Below are positions 54,315 to 62,574 of a stretch of DNA of 64,000 bases, one piece after another. Each line of letters starts with the position of its first letter. Position 1 is the stretch's first letter. The DNA is taken from the NCBI GenBank assembly GCA_036506495.1, contig DASXRQ010000029.1:1-64000 (forward strand). The letters run 5' to 3'. Source of the DNA: DASXRC01 sp036506495. Its GTDB lineage: Bacteria; Actinomycetota; Actinomycetes; Mycobacteriales; Micromonosporaceae. The notes under the pieces were generated by a model. That model was not told the origin of the DNA. It saw nothing but the letters and a program-made list of their open reading frames with translations, and did no database searches. The translations under genes were made by a program, and so were the position numbers.

Positions 54315-54995
54315 GTGCGGCTGCTGCTGGTCGAGGACGACCCCAGGCTGGCCGATGCCCTTCACCGCGGGCTGGCCGGGCAGGCGCACGCCGTCGACGT
54401 CGTCGGCACGGGGGGCGACGCGCTGTGGGCAGCGCGGGAGAACGCGTACGACCTCATCGTTCTTGATCTCATGATCCCGGCACCGGACGGCGTCACGGTG
54501 ACCCGGACCCTGCGGGCCGAAGGGCGGTGGGTCCCGATCCTCGTGCTGACCGCGCGGGAGACCGTCGCCGACCGGGTGGCCTCCCTGGACGCTGGCGCGG
54601 ACGACTATCTCATCAAGCCCGTCGCCCTGCCGGAGCTGTTCGCCCGGGTGCGGGCACTGACCCGGCGCGCGCCGGCGGAGCGACCCCCGATACTGACCGT
54701 CGACGACCTGGTGCTCGACCCGGCCCATCACTCGGTGACCCGCGCCGGCGTATCCGTTGCCCTGTCGGCCAAGGAGTTCGCGCTCCTGCACGAGCTCATG
54801 CGCCACCCCGGCGAGGTCCTCTCCCGCAGCCACCTGATCGACCACGTGTGGGATACCGCGTACGACGGCGGTTCCAATGTCGTCGATGTGTACGTCCGGT
54901 ACCTGCGTGAGAAGCTCGACCGACCGTTCGGCCGCGCCAACATCCAGACCATCCGCGGCGCCGGATACCGACTCGACCCCGGCACGGACGGCTGA
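54315..54995 (+). CDS. OmpR-family response regulator
   Basis: 226 residues: a receiver with acidic pair (VEDDP), phospho-acceptor Asp51 (LIVLDLMIP) and switch Lys (LIKPVALPELFARV). A winged-helix DNA-binding domain follows (LSAKEFALLHELMRHPGEVL ... VVDVYVRYLREKLD). GTG 54315 diverges from the histidine kinase start across 18 bases, so both promoters must overlap and may be leaderless. Confidence 0.95.
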   Translation: MRLLLVEDDPRLADALHRGLAGQAHAVDVVGTGGDALWAARENAYDLIVLDLMIPAPDGVTVTRTLRAEGRWVPILVLTARETVADRVASLDAGADDYLIKPVALPELFARVRALTRRAPAERPPILTVDDLVLDPAHHSVTRAGVSVALSAKEFALLHELMRHPGEVLSRSHLIDHVWDTAYDGGSNVVDVYVRYLREKLDRPFGRANIQTIRGAGYRLDPGTDG

Positions 54996-55069
54996 TCAAT
55001 CTCGGTCAACACGGACCCACGTCACGTCGACCGGCATGCGGGACGGCGCGGGCGGGTACGGCAAGGGTT

Positions 55070-56371
55070 GTGCCGACTGTGGGAACTATGATCGCGGATC
55101 GATACCGGCTCGACCACCGGCTCGCTCCGGGTGGAATGTCCGACGTGTGGTATTCAACCGACATCGTGCTCGGCCGGCCGGTCGCCGTGAAGGTCGTCGC
55201 ACCGGCGCTGCTGACCGAACCCGGATTCGCGCAACGGTTCCGCACCGAGGCCAGAACGCTGGCCGGCCTGCGACACCCCGGCATCGTGCACGTCTACGAC
55301 TACGGACAGGCCGCCGTGGCCGAGGGCGAGATCTCCTACCTGGTGATGGAGCTCGTCCATGGTCAACCGCTGTCCGAGCGGCTCGCCGCGGCGGAGAGGC
55401 TCGACGCCGACGAGGTGATGTCCATCGTCGCCCAGGCGGCCGACGCACTGCGGGCCGCGCACGTCGCCGGCGTGGTCCATCGCGATGTCAAGCCGGGCAA
55501 CCTGCTGCTCCGTCCGGACGGCTCGGTCGTGCTGGTCGACTTCGGGGTGGCCACCACTGCGGCCACCTCCGGCCTCACCGAGCCCAACCAGGTGCTCGGC
55601 ACGGCGCGGTACATGGCGCCCGAGCAGGTATCCCAACAGGGAGTGTCGCCGGCGAGCGACATCTACTCACTCGGTGTCGTCGCGTACGAATGCCTCACCG
55701 GTTCACCACCGTTCACCGGTGACAGCGCGCTCACCGTCGCGATGCGGCACGTACACGACCGCCCACCACCGCTGCCGGCCGAGGTGCCCGCCGCGACACG
55801 GGCCGTGGTGGAGCGGGCGATGGCCAAGGACCCGGCGGACCGCTACCCGACCGCCGCCGCGCTCGCGGCCGCGGCCCGGGCCGCGACCGCCGAGCCGACA
55901 CAGGCGCTCGTGCCCTCGGACGCGGATGAGCCAACGGCGCCGGTGCGCCCAGCAGGCCCCCAGGCCGCTGCCGCCGCACCCGAGCCGGCACACAGCACCC
56001 GCCGCCGCAACGCCATCCTGCTCTCCGGCGTCGCCGCGAGCATCCTCGCCGTCGTCCTGCTGGTCGCATCCCCGCTCGGAGACGCCTCACCGAGGCACGT
56101 CGGCCCGACGGCGAACAGCACCTCCGCTCGGGCCGGCACACCGGGGGCCACGCAGGCGGGGACCCCGACCACGTCGGCGACATCACCCGGGCGAAGCTCG
56201 TCTTCGCCGGACCGCACGGGCGCCGCGTCGCCGCGGCCGCAACAGTCGGCGCCGCCCGCGACCGGCAGTCCGAAGAAGTCGTCAGGGGTAGTGCCCGGCA
56301 TCACTATCCCGGCAACGACGATCCTGCCGCCGCTCTCGTCGGTGTCGCCCCCGCTCGCGACCGTGCCATAG
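55070..56371 (+). CDS. PknB-like membrane Ser/Thr protein kinase
   Basis: 433 residues. Kinase domain ~10-265 with glycine loop LAPGGMSDVW, Lys41, catalytic HRDVKPGN (137-144), DFG (157-159) and APE (~183-185). One transmembrane helix (~314-334) precedes a Ser/Thr/Pro/Ala-rich extracellular tail without PASTA repeats. Probably autophosphorylating, with unknown targets. GTG 55070 is listed; ATG 55088 (MIADRYRL) is an alternative start. Confidence 0.92.
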   Translation: MPTVGTMIADRYRLDHRLAPGGMSDVWYSTDIVLGRPVAVKVVAPALLTEPGFAQRFRTEARTLAGLRHPGIVHVYDYGQAAVAEGEISYLVMELVHGQPLSERLAAAERLDADEVMSIVAQAADALRAAHVAGVVHRDVKPGNLLLRPDGSVVLVDFGVATTAATSGLTEPNQVLGTARYMAPEQVSQQGVSPASDIYSLGVVAYECLTGSPPFTGDSALTVAMRHVHDRPPPLPAEVPAATRAVVERAMAKDPADRYPTAAALAAAARAATAEPTQALVPSDADEPTAPVRPAGPQAAAAAPEPAHSTRRRNAILLSGVAASILAVVLLVASPLGDASPRHVGPTANSTSARAGTPGATQAGTPTTSATSPGRSSSSPDRTGAASPRPQQSAPPATGSPKKSSGVVPGITIPATTILPPLSSVSPPLATVP

Positions 56372-56409
56372 CGGTCCCGCGGCCACGCGGCCGTGACTAC
56401 GGTGGGGCA

Positions 56410-56751
56410 ATGACGCCGGACGAACTCCTGTCGTACTGCCTGTCGAAGCCCGGCGCGTGGCAGGACGAACCGTGGGAGGGCGACGTCGTGGCCAAGGTCG
56501 GCTCGAGGATCTTCGCGTTCGTCGGCTCGGACTCGGTCGGGCTCAAGTGCGGCGCCAACCGAGAGATGGCCGACGAGTGGCTCGCCCGGTACCCGGACGA
56601 CGCCTCCGTGATGGCCTACATTGGACGGTCCGGGTGGAACACGCTTCGTGTCGGCGGTTCGATCCCCGACGACGAAATCATGGAGGCGATCGACGCCTCC
56701 TACGACGCCGTCGTCGGCAAGCTGCCCAAGAAGGACCGGCCCAGCGCCTGA
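56410..56751 (+). CDS. MmcQ/YjbR family protein
   Basis: 113-residue protein of the MmcQ/YjbR (CyaY-like fold) family, with the usual N-terminal PDELLSYCLSKPGAWQDEPW and VAKVGSRIFAFVG. Its function is unknown; DNA binding has been proposed for the family. It stands alone between the kinase and the AraC-type regulator. Confidence 0.88.
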   Translation: MTPDELLSYCLSKPGAWQDEPWEGDVVAKVGSRIFAFVGSDSVGLKCGANREMADEWLARYPDDASVMAYIGRSGWNTLRVGGSIPDDEIMEAIDASYDAVVGKLPKKDRPSA

Positions 56752-56776
56752 CGCGACACGTCCGTAGGGTTGAGGG

Positions 56777-57253
56777 GTGACCCGAACGGCCCGGCGGGTG
56801 CCCGTGGGCCTGCTCGCCCACCTGCGACGGGCACGCGACCACATGGACCGGCAGTACGCGGCACCGTTGGATCTCGAACGGCTCGCGGTCGTCGCGCGCA
56901 TGTCCAGGACCCATTTCGCGCGGAGCTTCGAGGCGGCGTACGGGGAGACACCGATCCGGTACCTGACCCGGCGCCGCATAGAACGGGCCCAGGACTTGCT
57001 GCGGACGGCCAACCTCACCGTAACCGAGGTGTGCGTCGCGGTCGGGTTCTCCAGCCTCGGGTCTTTTTCATCCCGGTTCACGGAGATCGTCGGGGAGACC
57101 CCGACCGCGTACCGGGATCGCTGGGCGGCCCGCGGCGGACCGTTCGTTCCCGGCTGCTACCTGTTCATGCGCGGCGCGCTCGACCCCGCCGGGACCACTG
57201 GATCGCGCAATCTGGGAGAAGCGCGCGCCGCCCGCCGACCCGTAGGCTCCTAA
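56777..57253 (+). CDS. AraC-family transcriptional regulator
   Basis: 158 residues, consisting almost only of the AraC double helix-turn-helix domain (~15-115; LDLERLAVVARMSRTHFARS and VGFSSLGSFSSRFTEIVGET). It has no N-terminal ligand domain and a short C-terminal tail. GTG 56777. The stop is 2 bases before a VOC-family gene, so the two are probably cotranscribed and the regulator may control the VOC enzyme. Confidence 0.9.
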   Translation: MTRTARRVPVGLLAHLRRARDHMDRQYAAPLDLERLAVVARMSRTHFARSFEAAYGETPIRYLTRRRIERAQDLLRTANLTVTEVCVAVGFSSLGSFSSRFTEIVGETPTAYRDRWAARGGPFVPGCYLFMRGALDPAGTTGSRNLGEARAARRPVGS

Positions 57254-57255
57254 GC

Positions 57256-57684
57256 ATGATCACAAACGTCTCCTTGGTGAACGTGTTCTGCCTCGACCAG
57301 GACAACGCGCGCGATTTCTATGTCGACGTGCTCGGCTTCGAACTCCGCACCGACGCGACCGCGGGCGAGGGGTTCCGGTGGGTCACCGTCGGCCACCCCA
57401 GCCAGCCCGAGCTCGAGCTCACGCTCATGACGCCCGGCCCGCCGCTGGACGACGAGGCCGCCGACTTTGTTCGCCGCCAGCTCGCGAAGGGGCAGCTGGG
57501 CGGTCTCGGCCTGCGGGTCGACGACTGCCGCAAGACCCATGCCGACCTCGTCGCCAAGGGCGTCGAGTTCGTCCAGGAGCCGGCGGACCGGCCGTACGGA
57601 GTCGAGGCGATCATGCGGGACGTGTCGGGCAACTGGCTGGTGCTCGTTGAGCCGCGGGAGTACACGCCGGAGGACCTCAGCTAG
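57256..57684 (+). CDS. glyoxalase/bleomycin-resistance (VOC) family protein
   Basis: 142-residue vicinal-oxygen-chelate fold protein (VNVFCLDQDNARDFYVDVLG, then RDVSGNWLVLVEP). It could be a glyoxalase, a dioxygenase or a drug-binding protein. It follows the AraC-type regulator with a 2-base gap, a common arrangement for inducible detoxification pairs. Confidence 0.88.
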   Translation: MITNVSLVNVFCLDQDNARDFYVDVLGFELRTDATAGEGFRWVTVGHPSQPELELTLMTPGPPLDDEAADFVRRQLAKGQLGGLGLRVDDCRKTHADLVAKGVEFVQEPADRPYGVEAIMRDVSGNWLVLVEPREYTPEDLS

Positions 57685-57718
57685 GCGCCGCCGGTAGGTG
57701 CCCGCCCACGACCGGGAT

Positions 57719-57776
57719 TTGACGCAGCCGCGCCCACTGCCTTAGGTTGCCCTTACCAAGGTAAGGATTACCTAAG
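57719..57776 (+). promoter_or_regulatory. promoter with double-dyad iron-box-like operator ahead of efeU
   Basis: A TTGACG -35-like hexamer (57719-57724) is followed 17 bases later by TTAGGT (57742-57747), a possible -10. That hexamer opens a near-perfect double dyad: CTTAGGT (57741-57747), three bases, CCTTACC (57751-57757), AA, GGTAAGG (57760-57766), three bases, ACCTAAG (57770-57776). The TTAGGT/ACCTAA ends match the IdeR/DmdR iron-repressor consensus. A repressor bound here would cover the -10 element of an iron-uptake operon. Confidence 0.8.
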
Positions 57777-57795
57777 TTCGATGCCGAGGTGCGCT

Positions 57796-58638
57796 GTGTT
57801 GGGCAACTTTTTCATCGGCCTGCGTGAGGGCCTGGAGGCCACGCTGGTGGTGAGCATCCTGGTCGCCTACCTGGTCAAGACCGACCGCAAGGACCGCCTC
57901 GGGTCGGTCTGGCTGGGCGTCGGCGCGGCGGTAGCCGTCAGCCTCGCCTTTGGGGCGGTCCTGAGCTTCACCTCCGCGCAGATGACGTTCGAGGCGCAGG
58001 AGGCGTTCGGCGGAGTGCTGTCGATCATCGCGGTGGGCTTCGTCACCTGGATGATCTTCTGGATGCGCCGCACCGCTCGCTCGCTGAGGTCCGAGCTGCA
58101 GGGGAAGATCGATGCAGCGCTCGCCGTCGGCTCGGCGGCACTCGCGATAACCGCGGCGATCGCGGTCGGGCGCGAGGGTCTGGAGACGTCGCTGTTCCTC
58201 TGGACAGCGGTGCAGGCCACCGGGCAGACCACGGCTCCGCTCATAGGCGCCGGCCTCGGAATCGGGTGCGCGATCGTGTTGGGCTGGCTGCTGTACCGGC
58301 GCGCGGTGACGCTCAACCTCGCCCGGTTCTTCACCTGGACCGGCGCCGCGCTCATCATCGTGGCCGCGGGCGTGCTCGCCTACGGCGTACACGATCTGCA
58401 GGAAGCCGGCATCCTGCCCGGCCTGAACGCGCTCGCATTCGATGTATCGACGCGGATTCCGCCGGACAGCTGGTACGGCACCCTGCTCAAGGGCGTGTTC
58501 AACTTCAGCCCCGCCTCCACCTGGCTGGACGTGGCGACGTGGCTGGCGTACACGGTGCCCGTGATGACCCTGTTCTTCCGGCCCGTCCGGGCCACCGTGC
58601 CGACGCCGGCGCCTTCGACACCCACCCCCACCGCCTGA
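57796..58638 (+). CDS. efeU: FTR1-family iron permease (EfeU)
   Basis: About 280-residue membrane iron transporter with seven helices and the two REGLE motifs (LREGLEATLVV near the N-terminus and GREGLETSLFLW near 130). I prefer GTG 57796: the protein then starts LGNFFIGLREGLE as in its relatives, CGAGG lies six bases upstream, and the operator is left free. ATG 57781 would leave four bases to the operator and no ribosome site. It imports iron with an EfeO/EfeB-type partner. Confidence 0.9.
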   Translation: MLGNFFIGLREGLEATLVVSILVAYLVKTDRKDRLGSVWLGVGAAVAVSLAFGAVLSFTSAQMTFEAQEAFGGVLSIIAVGFVTWMIFWMRRTARSLRSELQGKIDAALAVGSAALAITAAIAVGREGLETSLFLWTAVQATGQTTAPLIGAGLGIGCAIVLGWLLYRRAVTLNLARFFTWTGAALIIVAAGVLAYGVHDLQEAGILPGLNALAFDVSTRIPPDSWYGTLLKGVFNFSPASTWLDVATWLAYTVPVMTLFFRPVRATVPTPAPSTPTPTA

Positions 58639-58667
58639 CGGCGCCGTCCCCCGCTTGGGAGAGCTTC

Positions 58668-59354
58668 ATGAAGAACCGTCTCGTCATCCTCGCCGCCGGT
58701 GTCAGCGCGATGGGCACCCTCGCCGCGTGCGGCGACGACTCCGCCGGCGGGAACGGTGTCGCGATCACGGCCACCGACAGCACCTGCGCGGTCGCCACGA
58801 CCGCCTTCGACCCGGGCGCGGTGACGTTCACCGTGACCAACAAGGGCGAGAAGACCACGGAGGTGTACGTCTACGGCGAGCACAACGGCGCCTTTACCAA
58901 GGTCATCGGTGAGGTGGAGAACATCGGGCCCAGCCTGACCCGCAACCTGAACGTGACGCTGACCGGGGGCAGGTACGAGATCGCGTGCAAGCCCGGCCAG
59001 ACCGGCGACGGCATCCGCACCCCGATCAGCGTTACCGGCGCCACCGCGGCCGCGCCCACCGCGGCTGCGTACGACCGGGAGGTCGAGATCGAGGCCACCA
59101 CGACGGGGGTCGAGGGCGCCGACGGACTGACCGGGAAGGCCGGCGAGAAGATCGAGTTCAAGCTGGAGAATAAGACCGGCGCCAAGCGGGAACTGGAGAT
59201 CATCGACCCGAGCGGGAAGGTGGTCGCCGAGGTCGAGACCGACGCGAACGGTACGGCCGAAGCCGTCGTCACGCTCGCCGCACCCGGTCCCTGGACGCTG
59301 AAGATCGAGGGTGCCGGCGTCTCCGAGGTGGAGAAGGAGTTCACCGTCTCCTGA
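58668..59354 (+). CDS. EfeO-like periplasmic cupredoxin lipoprotein
   Basis: 228 residues with a lipoprotein signal (LAAC, lipid Cys ~21) and an EfeO N-terminal cupredoxin domain (~32-130; ITATDSTCAV, GEVENIGPSLTRNLNVTL, YEIACKPGQ). A second beta-rich domain follows (~150-228). The M75 peptidase domain of full-length EfeO is missing. GGGAGAG precedes ATG 58668. Next to efeU it probably binds iron or copper and passes iron to the permease. No EfeB peroxidase gene follows. Confidence 0.88.
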   Translation: MKNRLVILAAGVSAMGTLAACGDDSAGGNGVAITATDSTCAVATTAFDPGAVTFTVTNKGEKTTEVYVYGEHNGAFTKVIGEVENIGPSLTRNLNVTLTGGRYEIACKPGQTGDGIRTPISVTGATAAAPTAAAYDREVEIEATTTGVEGADGLTGKAGEKIEFKLENKTGAKRELEIIDPSGKVVAEVETDANGTAEAVVTLAAPGPWTLKIEGAGVSEVEKEFTVS

Positions 59355-59412
59355 ACCGGACGCGTCGTCGTGGCGACGTAGTATTGCCGGCGCTCGAGTT
59401 CCGGGGGTGCAC

Positions 59413-60279
59413 ATGGCTCTGACCGGCGTGCCGCTGTTGATGGTCAGCGTAACCGCGACGGTCGCCTGTCTGGTCGCGCTGGTGGCGACGTGGCGGCGGT
59501 TCGGCCGGTGGCGGGTGGTCACCCGGACGCTGGGCATCCTGCTCGTCGAGGCGCTGGCGCTGGGGTCCCTCGGCCTGGTGGTCAACAGAGTCGGCGACTT
59601 CTACCCGTCCTGGGCGGCGCTCGTCAGCTCCGGAGCCACGAGCGACCGTGCCCGGGTGGCAACGCCGAACCTCGAACAATGGCTCGCCGCGCACCAGACG
59701 GGCGGCGAGCGGGACGGCCTCGTGTTCACTTGGCGACCCCCCGACGCCGTATCCTGGCGCCTGGCTCGGCCACCCGTCCTCTTCGTGCCGGCGGCGTACT
59801 TCCAGCACCCCGAGATGAGCCTTCCGGTCGTGGTGGCGGTCGCGGCCACCAAGGATCGGGTTGCCTGGGACAACCGTGGCGTCGCGAGCCTCGTGCGGGC
59901 GACGACGGCCGGTGCGACGTCCGCGGTCATCGCCTTCGTGCTCGCCGGCCGCACGACGCCAGCCGCTGCGTTGCGCGCCGGCTTGCCGTACCGGCTTGAA
60001 CGCGACTTCCGGGTGACGTCCGGCGGGTGGGCCCTCGTCGGCGTCGGGTCCGAGACCTCCGCGGCGGCCGATGCCTACACCCACGATCCGGGCCGGTACG
60101 GTTCGGCCGCGCTGGTCGATGTCCGGGCGTCCGCCGCGGTCCGACCCTTCGCGGGTGGCGCGCCGGGGAGCAGCGTGCGGTGGTTGGCGCAACTGCCCGC
60201 CGCGCTTCGCTGGGCGTACGCCCAATTGCCGCCACCGCTCGCAGCGCCGCTGGTTGACCCACCGGCTCGGTCGGCCTGA
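59413..60279 (+). CDS. membrane protein, apparent inactive paralogue of the next esterase
   Basis: 288 residues with two N-terminal membrane helices (~5-25, ~38-58) and VVNRVGDFYPSW, closely resembling the start of the next gene (VSVNRVMELYTSW). Its middle part aligns with the esterase-fold protein, but the nucleophile elbow GYSTGG is replaced by GVGSET, so the catalytic Ser position is lost. It is probably a non-catalytic duplicate with a structural or regulatory role. A GTG two codons upstream (59407) is a possible start. Confidence 0.75.
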   Translation: MALTGVPLLMVSVTATVACLVALVATWRRFGRWRVVTRTLGILLVEALALGSLGLVVNRVGDFYPSWAALVSSGATSDRARVATPNLEQWLAAHQTGGERDGLVFTWRPPDAVSWRLARPPVLFVPAAYFQHPEMSLPVVVAVAATKDRVAWDNRGVASLVRATTAGATSAVIAFVLAGRTTPAAALRAGLPYRLERDFRVTSGGWALVGVGSETSAAADAYTHDPGRYGSAALVDVRASAAVRPFAGGAPGSSVRWLAQLPAALRWAYAQLPPPLAAPLVDPPARSA

Positions 60280-60303
60280 GACGACGTCGAAGGAGGAATC
60301 CGG

Positions 60304-61376
60304 GTGCCACCCGACAGCGTCCAGGCCGCGATCGCCGCGGGCGTCGCCGCGGTCGTCTGCGCGGCACTGACGGCCGCTCTCTGGGACCGGTGGGGCCGCG
60401 GATGGCGCTGGCCCATGCGCGTGGTCGGGGTCGTGCTCGGCGCCATCGTGGCCGTCGCGGCCACGGGTGTGTCAGTCAACCGGGTCATGGAGCTCTACAC
60501 GTCGTGGTCCGAGGTCTTCGGCAGCAGACCAGCGTCCGCGGCGGAGGACGTTCGCGCCGCGATCGAGTCGACCGCCCGGACCAGGACGGGCAGCCAGGTC
60601 GTCAGCTTCGCCGTCGCCGGCCACGCGAGCGGCATCAGGCTTACGGCGTACGCGTACCTGCCCGCCGGCTACAACTCGGGCATGCGCTATCCGGTGGTCG
60701 AGGCGCTCGACGGCTACCCGGGCTCGCCGCTCTCGTGGCTCCACCGGCTGCGGGTGCGTTCCGTACTGGACCAGGAGATCGCCGCCGGCCGGATGGCCCC
60801 GACCGTGGTCGTCTTCCCGTACTAGACCCGAACCCGTTGCACGACACGGAATGTGTCGACGCGGTCAGGGGTACGCGAGCCGACACGTTCCTCACCGTCG
60901 ACGTGCGGGCGGAGGTCGCCCGCCTGTTCCGGGTGCATACCGACCGGGCCGGCTGGGGGCTCATCGGGTACTCGACCGGCGGCTTCTGCGCCGCGAACCT
61001 CGGGCTACGCCACCCCGATTTGTACGCGGCCGCGGCCAGCCTCTCCGGGTACTTCCAGGCGCGCACCGACGCGACGACCGGAGACCTCTACCGCGGCAAT
61101 TCGGCGGTACGCGACGAGAACAGTCCACTGTGGCGCATGACGCACGTCGCCCAGCCGGACCTGGCCCTGTACCTGGCGTGTGCGCGCGACGACGTCGGCG
61201 CGTACCGCAACATTCAGCAGATGCTCGGCGTCACCCGGTTGCCGGCGCTGATGACGACCGCGGTCGTTCCCCGCGGCGGTCACACCCCGACGGCCTGGCG
61301 CCCGCTGGAGGCGCCAGCCTTCGACTGGCTCTCGTCCCGGCTGGCCGCTCCGGAGACTGTCGCCATCGGGCCCTGA
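60304..61376 (+). CDS. membrane-anchored esterase (mycolyltransferase/esterase D-like fold), one frameshift
   Basis: About 357 residues if corrected. Two N-terminal helices are followed by an extracytoplasmic alpha/beta hydrolase of the putative esterase family: nucleophile Ser in GYSTGGFCAAN, Asp in CARDDVG and His in RGGHTPTAW. The frame is lost at 60820-60824: VVVFPY ends at a TAG, while LDPNPLHDTECVD continues one base out. GTG 60304 has AAGGAGGA upstream. The role may be cell-envelope lipid or antibiotic ester turnover. Confidence 0.85.
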
Positions 61377-61391
61377 TACGGTGGTTCGGCG

Positions 61392-61892
61392 ATGACATAT
61401 ACGGCCGACCCGCGCGTAGACGCCTACATCGACGCGCTGCCCGATTGGCAGCAGGCCATCTGCCGCAGGGTCCGCGACCTGGTCCACGCCGCTGATCCGG
61501 AAGTCAGCGAGACCGTCAAGCGCAGAGTCCAGCCGTACTTCGTGTTGCAGGGCAACATCTGCGCACTGTTGGCCGCGAAGGACCACGTCAACATCTTCCT
61601 GTACGACGGTGGCATCGTCCCGGATCCGCAGGGCATCATCACGGGCGGACATGACAACAAGACCGCGCGCACGGTTGCGGTCCGGCAGGGCGAAAAGCTC
61701 AACGCACGTGCCCTCAGCGCGATGTTCAAGCACATCATCGCCAACAACCGCGCCGGCGGCTGGCGCAAGATCAAGGCGCGGTCTCTGGGCCTCCGGACCG
61801 GCCCGATGCATGATGTGCGCGGCCTCCACATCCATCCGGATCTGACCCAGACCCACCCGGACGTGGACGGTCACCACATTATGTCATGGTGA
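61392..61892 (+). CDS. DUF1801 family protein
   Basis: 166 residues. The DUF1801 domain (YdhG-like fold, residues ~5-120; CALLAAKDHVNIFLYDG) is followed by an unusual C-terminal tail rich in His and Asp (LHIHPDLTQTHPDVDGHHIMSW). The part of the gene encoding this tail is repeated downstream after the stop. Function unknown. Confidence 0.82.
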   Translation: MTYTADPRVDAYIDALPDWQQAICRRVRDLVHAADPEVSETVKRRVQPYFVLQGNICALLAAKDHVNIFLYDGGIVPDPQGIITGGHDNKTARTVAVRQGEKLNARALSAMFKHIIANNRAGGWRKIKARSLGLRTGPMHDVRGLHIHPDLTQTHPDVDGHHIMSW

Positions 61893-61997
61893 GGACGCCA
61901 CTTGACGGGTTAGGTGCATGATGTGCCCGGCCTCCACATCCATCCGGATCTGACTCACACCCAGCCGGAGGTGGACGGTCACCACATTATGTCGTGG
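61807..61997 (+). repeat. tandem duplication of the DUF1801 tail-coding sequence
   Basis: Copy 1 at 61807-61889 and copy 2 at 61915-61997, offset 108 bases (36 codons), with about 90% identity. Copy 2 is in the same frame but lies after the TGA, and several substitutions separate the copies, so the duplication is not brand new. The end of the left-facing AhpD-like gene lies inside copy 2. Confidence 0.9.
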
Positions 61998-62574
61998 CGA
62001 CGGGTCTGCCGACGGTCAGGATCTGTTGAAGCGCCGGCTCCATGCTGCTGCGGTAGTGATAGTCGGGCTCGGCACCCGCCGCGTCGATGGCGGTGCTGAA
62101 GAAGCACCGGGCCGCGGCCGCCAACACCACCTGGAAGATGTCGGCGTCGTCGAGGCCCAGGTGACGCAGTCGTTCGACGTCCGCGGCGGTGATGGTGGAG
62201 GCGTCGTGGGCAACCTTGTCGGCGAAGTCCATGATGGCCATATCGACGGCGTCAAGGCCGGCGTCGTGATGATTCGAGGCGATCCTCTCAAGGGTTGCGG
62301 GGTCGTAGAACTTGTCGCGCAGCACGGCTCCGTGCGCGAGCGCGCAGTAGCTGGACCGCAACCGCCTGGCGGCAGCCAGTGTGGCCAGCTCGTAACGGCG
62401 GAGATCCATGCCCGCCTTGATGGCTGTGTTCAGTGCGAGCCAGGCATCGTAGACAGCAGGCCGCAGCGCGAAGACCCTGGTGTAGTTGGCGACGTAACCC
62501 TGGCGAGCGCGGTCGGCGTCGTACAGTCGGGCGACGTCGCCGTCCGCCTCTTCCGGCGTGTTGAGATATGCCAT
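61987..62574 (-). CDS. AhpD/carboxymuconolactone decarboxylase-like protein
   Basis: 195 residues of the carboxymuconolactone decarboxylase/AhpD superfamily (peroxidase-related branch), with the active-site pattern YCALAHG (Cys77, His81). The second Cys of the classic CxxC is absent. ATG 62574 overlaps, on the other strand, the ATG of the methyltransferase at 62573 (CATG). The last codons fall in the duplicated segment. Possibly reduces peroxides; activity untested. Confidence 0.85.
   Translation of the reverse strand: MAYLNTPEEADGDVARLYDADRARQGYVANYTRVFALRPAVYDAWLALNTAIKAGMDLRRYELATLAAARRLRSSYCALAHGAVLRDKFYDPATLERIASNHHDAGLDAVDMAIMDFADKVAHDASTITAADVERLRHLGLDDADIFQVVLAAAARCFFSTAIDAAGAEPDYHYRSSMEPALQQILTVGRPVATT

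Noticed and set aside
61914..62099. Small gene beginning with the second copy of the repeat
   Set aside because: It starts with a GTG inside a duplicated tail, has no ribosome site, and is antisense to the AhpD-like gene after 61987.
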